Positions 58,970 through 64,000 of a stretch of DNA of 64,000 bases are shown here, piece by piece. The notes under the pieces are model-generated. The model had not been told where the DNA came from, did not search any database, and was given only the letters and a program-made list of their open reading frames with translations. The position numbers and the translations under genes are program-made. Position 1 is the first letter of the stretch; every line of letters begins with the position of its first letter. Source of the DNA: Humulus lupulus (Eukaryota; Streptophyta; Magnoliopsida; Rosales; Cannabaceae); contig NC_084797.1 of NCBI RefSeq assembly GCF_963169125.1, positions 93,963,868 through 94,027,867 of the forward strand. Reading direction: 5' to 3'.

Positions 58970-59860
58970 TGTTTACCGAGTTTTTCGGAAACGAATACAA
59001 ACAAAATAATGAAAAGATAAGAACTGTAGAAGTGCAGAAATATAAATAGACAAATAGGTTTTTTACGTGGTTCAGGCGTTAACGAGCCCTAGTCCACGAG
59101 TCGATGTTATTATACTTGTAGAGAATTACAGTAAAATGGCTGGTGTACAAGAACTTCACAAACTCACAGTGTTTCTCTCGGGTTCTCTAGAAGAAGACGA
59201 AGCTAGAGAGATTTTTGCAGAGTTCTTGCTATGTAATTTCTTTTCTCCCCCCTCCTATTGCAAAATGATGGGGTCTTTATAGCTAGAGTTTTTGGATTAG
59301 GGTTTTACTCTGCCCCCCTGAGTCTTAATTACACCAGCCATAAATAGGGGATACAATTACCGTAGTCGCATGGCTACCAGGCTCTACGTGGGTATATTTA
59401 CATGAAAGTATGCGGAATGTAAACAGGCAGCTATCTTTTCCAGGCTGTCAGCGGAACAGTAAGCGAAATGGTACTTTTAGGCGTGCTGGGATGTGTGCGG
59501 CCTCGACCTGTCGGGCGTGTCAGGCGGGATCATGTGTCAGGTGAGTATCATTCCAACTATGCCTCCTCCATGACTCGACCGCTTGGTCTTCTTCCGTGCG
59601 AGGCACGGAACTGTATCCGCGAAGGTAATCTGAAGAGCTTCTCCTGGAAGGACCTTCCCCGAAGGATATCCCTTCGGGAGTCCGGGAGAATTGACGAGCT
59701 TCCGGGTCGCGGTTGCTTGAAAGAGTATGCTGGACACTAAACGGGAGAGGCGAAGCCTTTCTGTCCTTCTGCGAGCTCTGGTCACCTTTCGTGAAAGACT
59801 TTGACAATTCTGCTTCCCCGAGGCTATCCATCCAAACGCTATCTGGGAATCTGGATAACA
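58970..59860 (-). repeat. 5' LTR (891 bp) of the 14.6 kb Tat element
   Basis: It has the same length as 45211-46101. Minus-strand TATA motif TATAAAGACCCC at 59270-59281. The duplication TATAC follows at 59861-59865. It would direct the gag-pol transcript. Confidence 0.92.
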
Positions 59861-59865
59861 TATAC

Positions 59866-60001
59866 GGATTCACACTATCCTTCTTGTGAAGGTGTTTCAA
59901 GTAGTGACCTGTCTTTGGGGTGATAGTCATATATGCAGAATCGGTATCTTGAGATGTTTGAATAAATTTTGAAGACGAAATTTTAAAAAGGATGGGATAG
60001 T
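59866..60001 (+). other. 3' end of the second gypsy interior with purine tract
   Basis: This is the remaining interior of the gypsy element after the nested insertion. It ends with TTTTGAAGACGAAATTTTAA and AAGGATGGGATAG before the LTR, the same border as at 35700-35736 in the other gypsy element. Confidence 0.75.
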
Positions 60002-62197
60002 TGTAACGTCTCATATTTGTTAATAAGGCTTAGTGCCTTGATTACCATGTCGGGAGGGCAATAATTGATTTAATTATTTTAATATGTGGATTCATGTGTT
60101 AGGTGAACTAAATATGCATGTGGGCCCATTTTCGTTAGTAGAGGCATAATTTTAATTTTTGCCCGTTGAGGGCATAAATACAAATTTTATGTATGTTGTG
60201 CTTGATACCACACGATTGTGGTGATATATTTGTGATGTGTGATCCTAGATGGTCCTAGGGAGCGGAATAGCGAAATAGTCACAACTGGGTCGAGTAGAGG
60301 GGGGGGGGGGCGACTACGGGTATTTTGGGGACATAGTATGTGTTCGGGATTATCGGATAACAGATAGAGATTTAGTGAGTTTTTAAGTATGTTGGGTTAA
60401 ATGGGAAATTATAGGAACACTCGAGGAATTAGCTAGATGTGACAAATGACGCGATTTCCCTTAGTGGCATTAAAGGATTAAGGATAGACTTAAGGGCATT
60501 TTAGATATTTTAAAAGTTGTGGATAAGCTTGGTTTTGGCTAGGAACACTAGAACCCACCAGAAACTTAGACGACAAAATAGAACAACCTCAGCTCTCCCT
60601 CTTTCTCACTACTCAGTACACTCTCTCTCCCTTTCTAAGCTTGAAGGCTTTGTGAATTCTGAGGAGTTGGCTAAGGAATTTAAGAACTAGATGTTTGAAG
60701 TGCTTGGGGATTAGCTCAGTTGAATTCTCAATGAGGTAGGTGTTTCAAACTCGATATTTTTTGTTGAATTCTATTATGATCAAAAAGCCTGCATGAGGGT
60801 TGAACTCTAGATTGGTTTTAAGTTTTTATGAGCTTATGGAATAATTCCTGGGGTTCTTCTGATACTTAGGCTGTGTGGATGAGAATTCTAGACATGATTA
60901 TAGGGTTAGATGATGTTTAGGGTATGAATTGGTAAGTATGGCTGAGGAAAACATAGTGAAAAATGCATGCATTTCTGGGTTTTGGGGCACGCATCGTGAC
61001 CCTGTTCTTCAGGTGCCACAACCTATGTTCCCTAGATGAGAGAGTTGTGCTCTCTGACTTGCAGCGGGCCGCAACTCAAATCAAGGAAAATGAAAAAAAT
61101 GGTGTTTTAAGCTCGGGAACCCAAATCTTAAGGCTCAGGAATTCTACTACTTGGTTTAGTAGAATTCGAAGTCCCAAAGGCTAGTACTTTGATCAGAAGT
61201 TTTTAATTGGTTAAGGCTTGACGAATGTCTATTTATCATTGCGTTGTGACTTAGTTTTATCGCTCAGGCTCAGGATTAGGGATCGTGCTCGGGATCGCTT
61301 TGGGTTGTCAGCTCGGGACACCAGGTAAGAGAATTGTCTATGCCCATAGATCTATGTTGTGTTTAGTATTGTGTGTATTGTTTATAGCTATTATGTCATA
61401 CATGTGACTGTGACCGATCGGCAAGGGTCGAGCGGTAAAGGCCATGAACATCTAGGGCCGGGAGTGGCAGAGGTTGGGAACGATAAGGGCCAGGAGCGGC
61501 AAAGGTTGGCACCGACGTTAAGCATGTTGAATGCAGGCCACGAGGGCGAGACCATGTAAGGGTGTTGTACACACTCGCTTGGTTAAAACTGCAGACTTGG
61601 TGCCTGATAACGCACCCTGATCGGCGTAGGCCGCTGCTGTGCTATAGTACTGTTGTGTTGTTATGTTGTTGTGTTGTTATTCTATTGTGCGATTGTGTTG
61701 TTGTGTATTCCAATAAAAACATGCAAATTTTTTGTTGTCTTTGATTAAGTATGTATTTGTTGAAATAAATTATTATATTATGTGCTGTGAAGTTCTCTTG
61801 CTGGGCCTCGGCTCACGAGTGCTCGGTGGTGCAGGTAAGGGCAAGGAAAAGGTCGATCAACCATGAGTTGGAGGGTATGGAGTTGTGCGTACATGTTTGG
61901 CCTACCTGGCCGCCACGACTGGGGTATTTTAAGGAGCGGGTTATAAATGTTTGATTTTGTCTCTTAGGTCAACTCTAAAGTAACTTTTGAGTTGTAAATA
62001 TTTTTCTATACAGTATTTTGGGATCCCAATATAACACTTACATGATTTAAATGAATGTCCAACCTCTTATACCAAAATCTTATTTAAATGAGTCTTATTT
62101 TAATTAACCACAATTTTTGGTGTAATACCTCGATTAGTGAGCTAGTGGCACATTTTAAAATCACATGGTAACGACTCTAGGATAGTAGGGCATTACA
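60002..62197 (+). repeat. 3' LTR of the second gypsy element
   Basis: It starts TGTAACGTCTCATATTTG and ends GGCATTACA, pairing with 38968-41234 throughout with scattered changes. A run of 11-12 G lies at about 60300. Confidence 0.85.
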
Positions 62198-62658
62198 CAG
62201 TTCTTCATATATTATTTATTTATTTATATGTTCAATTTATTTATATAAATTTTTATTAATGATGATTGATAATATGATCATGAATTATCCCATTACATGC
62301 CATACATGAAACCCCACACAGTTTTAATTAATCTTGCATCTCGTTTGTAGAAACATGATTATCTAGGATTGTCATTTATATTTATGTGTATTGTTTTAGT
62401 GAAATCAATTCCATGTAAACTATTAAGTTTTAATCTAGTTAAAACTTTGTAAATCACATCATAATAAAGGAAATAGTTAAGATAAGCCTTTTAGGATAAC
62501 CAACTTTATCTCAAAATTGTTTTGGTAATTATTCTAGATTACTTCAATTATAGAAAAATACTCTTTTATAATTGTATGATTTTATAATTAATTACATTCA
62601 TAGGGTTATAAATGAACTAGTAATTAATTTAGAATTAATTGATAAGTTTAATAAACAT
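62198..62658 (+). repeat. Leader fragment of a second copia element
   Basis: It matches 20660-21135 (CATACATGAAACCCCACACAG, GAAACATGATTAT, CATGTAAACTA, AATTAATTACATTCAT). The left continuation is at 38900-38967, so the gypsy element split this leader. It ends where another LTR begins. Confidence 0.8.
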
Positions 62659-63005
62659 TGTTGATGGTGAGAACTCGTCAACAAAGATAAGTTGGAAAAC
62701 TAAAAGACTAATAAGAAAACTTGGGGGCGAGACATTGAGCCTCTCGTGCACACCAGGTGGCAAGAGAAGGTGTCCCGCATGGGTAACTAGGCTTGCAAGG
62801 CAGCGCCTCACATCACCTTTTCCTCTTTGTTGGATGTGGTGTCGAATCCTTTTGTGAGCTTGAATTTTTAGCATCCATACTTGCCCCCCCCCCCCAATCT
62901 ATAAGAGGGTCTTTAGGCACTCTGGTAGACTTCACAATACGGTGTCTTCCATAGCACACGTGGTATTAATTTGTTTCTTTGCTTTGGTAGTGTGAAGAAA
63001 CACAT

Positions 63006-63380
63006 TGTAACGCTCCACGTCACTATGGCTACTTCCTGGAATGATGACTGGCCCTGCAAACCAAAACGAGTCTTTCCAGCGTGCTTTGTCCTCACTCGCA
63101 CGCTTCCTGGGAAAACTTCCCAGGAGGTCACCCATCAGGAGATTACTCCAGGTCAAGAACGCTTAACTTTGGAGTTCTCAAGTGATGGACTACCAAAAAG
63201 AAGATGCATCTTGTTGATATAGGCAGTACCCATCAATCCATTTAAGCCCTCTTAACCTGTGTAGTCCCATACCTACACAGTCTTAGAATCATCACACTTG
63301 ACCTTCCCCAGGCGGTGTGGGATTGCACAACTTTACCCAGTCTTTCCCCCTACGGATCACGGGATACTGACTGTCACACA
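63006..63380 (-). mobile_element. Cassandra-like solo LTR carrying a 5S rRNA-derived sequence
   Basis: This 375 bp unit starts TGTAACGCTCC and ends GTCACACA, with the perfect duplication CACAT at 63001-63005 and 63381-63385. On the minus strand it contains a diverged 5S rRNA gene body (about 63104-63212). Cassandra TRIM elements are known to bear 5S-like RNA polymerase III promoters in their LTRs. No second LTR or primer site is adjacent, so it is a solo LTR. Confidence 0.8.
63104..63212 (-). ncRNA. 5S rRNA-like sequence inside the solo LTR
   Basis: On the minus strand it reads GATGCATC, then GAACTCC, AGTTAAGCGT (box A start) and GATGGGTGACCTCCTGGGAAG (box C region), in the order and spacing of plant 5S rRNA. 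Box A after AGTTAAGCG is diverged (TTCTTGACCTGGAG against GCTTGGGCGAGAG in the canonical gene). It is a retroelement module rather than a ribosomal gene. Confidence 0.8.
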
Positions 63381-63526
63381 CACATTGGATGTGGTGATCC
63401 TCATGACTCCTTGAGAATAAATGTAAGCCTATCATTTCGTTTCGTGGATCCCAAGGTGGGTGTAAAGCTTCATTTCTGACCATCGATCAGATATTGAATC
63501 CGAGAGCAAGGATGAGTTTTAGATTT

Positions 63527-63537
63527 CTATAAATAGG
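63527..63537 (+). promoter_or_regulatory. TATA motif at the antisense-leader position
   Basis: CTATAAATAGG lies inside the 3' end of the minus-strand element, pointing away from its LTR. It aligns with the antisense TATA at 1378-1390. No clear ORF follows before the window end. Confidence 0.4.
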
Positions 63538-64000
63538 CCTTCTTTTTTAAGACACTTTTTATCCTCTCATTCTTCTTAGTTTAGTGGAGCCTTGTCCCTT
63601 AGAATTCTAATATGTGGGAGGTTCTATCCTTCATAAGATCATTTTACATATGCACATTTTTTTACTATATTTGTACATGTGAGGATACACATATCAAGCT
63701 TGGTACTAAAAATTTCCCACCTCTTCTTTTTCGAATGTGTTTAGACGTGGGGTGTGTTGTATCAAGGTAGTTGTGGTGAGTGCGGGTGCTTTGGTAGCAT
63801 TTCTGGCGAGTATGTGTTTACGTGTGAGGTACTTTGGTAGTGACGGTGGTGAGCTTCTCTAGTGATCATGAGCTTCCACCAATAGCTCCTCATCTGCTTG
63901 CGGTATTTCCTTATTCTTTCTTTTACCACTCTTATCCTTGGTGGGCTGAAGTTAGTATTTTTGAGCGGTGTTGTTTTATCCTCGATACCCCCTCTTGTGA
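63538..64000. other. Unassigned end of window
   Basis: T-rich sequence downstream of the TATA motif. No frame or repeat that I can assign. By position it would be the leader of an antisense accessory gene. Confidence 0.35.

Larger units (their letters stand above)
45211..59860 (-). mobile_element. Near-complete Tat-lineage Ty3/gypsy element with antisense accessory gene (14,650 bp)
   Basis: It is flanked by the perfect duplication TATAC (45206-45210 and 59861-59865). LTRs are 891 bp each with about 20 differences and no indel by eye. Minus-strand order: 5' LTR, primer site, gag-protease, RT/RNase H/aRNH/integrase, 69 bp tandem array, internal purine tract with hairpin, antisense accessory gene (plus strand), 3' purine tract, 3' LTR. 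The second RNase H domain, the DNGSS protease and the antisense ORF place it in the Tat clade, near the Retand type as I remember it. Confidence 0.92.
38968..62197 (+). mobile_element. Second Ty3/gypsy retrotransposon, hosting the 14.6 kb Tat element
   Basis: LTRs at 38968-41234 and 60002-62197 flank about 4.1 kb of own interior (41235-45210 and 59866-60001). The rest is the nested Tat element. Flanks read AAGTT (38963-38967) and CAGTT (62198-62202), a target duplication with one change. LTRs differ by roughly 10% by eye, so it is much older than its guest. It was inserted in the leader of a copia element. Confidence 0.85.
62659..64000 (-). mobile_element. 3' end of a Tat/TR-GAG-type element (minus strand, runs off the window)
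   Basis: A shortened LTR (62659-62879) begins in plus sense TGTTGATGGTGAG, matching the reverse complement of the LTR ends at 3063 and 30460. On the minus strand the LTR start TATGGATGCTAAAAATTC follows a purine tract with 14 or so G (62883-62895). Beyond the tract, plus-sense words such as GTGGATCCCAAGG and CTATAAATAGG align with the reverse complement of the element at 1-1718. A Cassandra-type LTR interrupts it. Confidence 0.65.

Noticed and set aside
63104..63212. Functional 5S rRNA gene
   Set aside because: Box A and the 5' part are diverged, and it lies within a TG...CA unit flanked by a CACAT duplication, so it is a retroelement module.

Overview
The window is a block of plant nuclear repeats. 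LTR retrotransposons are inserted into one another several layers deep, and I found no host gene, ribosomal operon, tRNA gene or CRISPR array. The organism is most likely a flowering plant, because Ty1/copia, chromovirus-like Ty3/gypsy, Tat-lineage Ty3/gypsy with a second (archaeal-type) RNase H, a TR-GAG-like element and a Cassandra-type 5S-bearing LTR occur together. The species cannot be named from the sequence.

Left stack (1-37966). A chromovirus-like gypsy element (32162-37966, + strand, left half outside the window) was split between its gag zinc knuckle and protease by a copia element (19087-32161, +). The copia 5' LTR was split by a Tat-lineage element (3064-19086, gag-pol on the minus strand, antisense accessory ORF on the plus strand). 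The Tat element's 3' LTR was hit by another Tat-type element (1-3063, +). Its pol was hit by a copia-type LTR pair (11155-15268, minus, duplication TATGA). The copia 3' LTR was split by a 4.6 kb gag-only non-autonomous element (25859-30460, duplication ATAAT).

Right stack (37967-64000). Pieces at 38900-38967 and 62198-62658 match two adjoining parts of the leader of the copia element at 19-21 kb, so they are the split leader of a second copia copy. A second gypsy element (38968-62197) sits between them, and a 14,650 bp Tat-lineage element (45211-59860, duplication TATAC) sits inside that. This is the youngest and best-kept unit: its 891 bp LTRs differ at about 20 sites by eye, and its 1,040-codon RT/RNase H/aRNH/integrase frame is open. 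Its gag-protease half carries three TGA stops and a frameshift. At 62659-64000 a minus-strand Tat/TR-GAG-type element begins, and a 5S-bearing Cassandra-like solo LTR (63006-63380, duplication CACAT) lies inside it.

The Tat elements are the most interesting part. Each has gag-pol on one strand and an antisense accessory ORF next to the 3' LTR. In the 45-60 kb copy this ORF has a TATA box, a leader intron and a start codon that exists only after splicing, followed by a conserved N-terminal domain, a poly-Gln tract and a long coiled coil. Between the accessory ORF and pol, the two Tat elements share a second polypurine-tract-like motif joined to a hairpin whose inner stem differs in sequence but still pairs. 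Almost everything else is decayed and is annotated as pseudogene.
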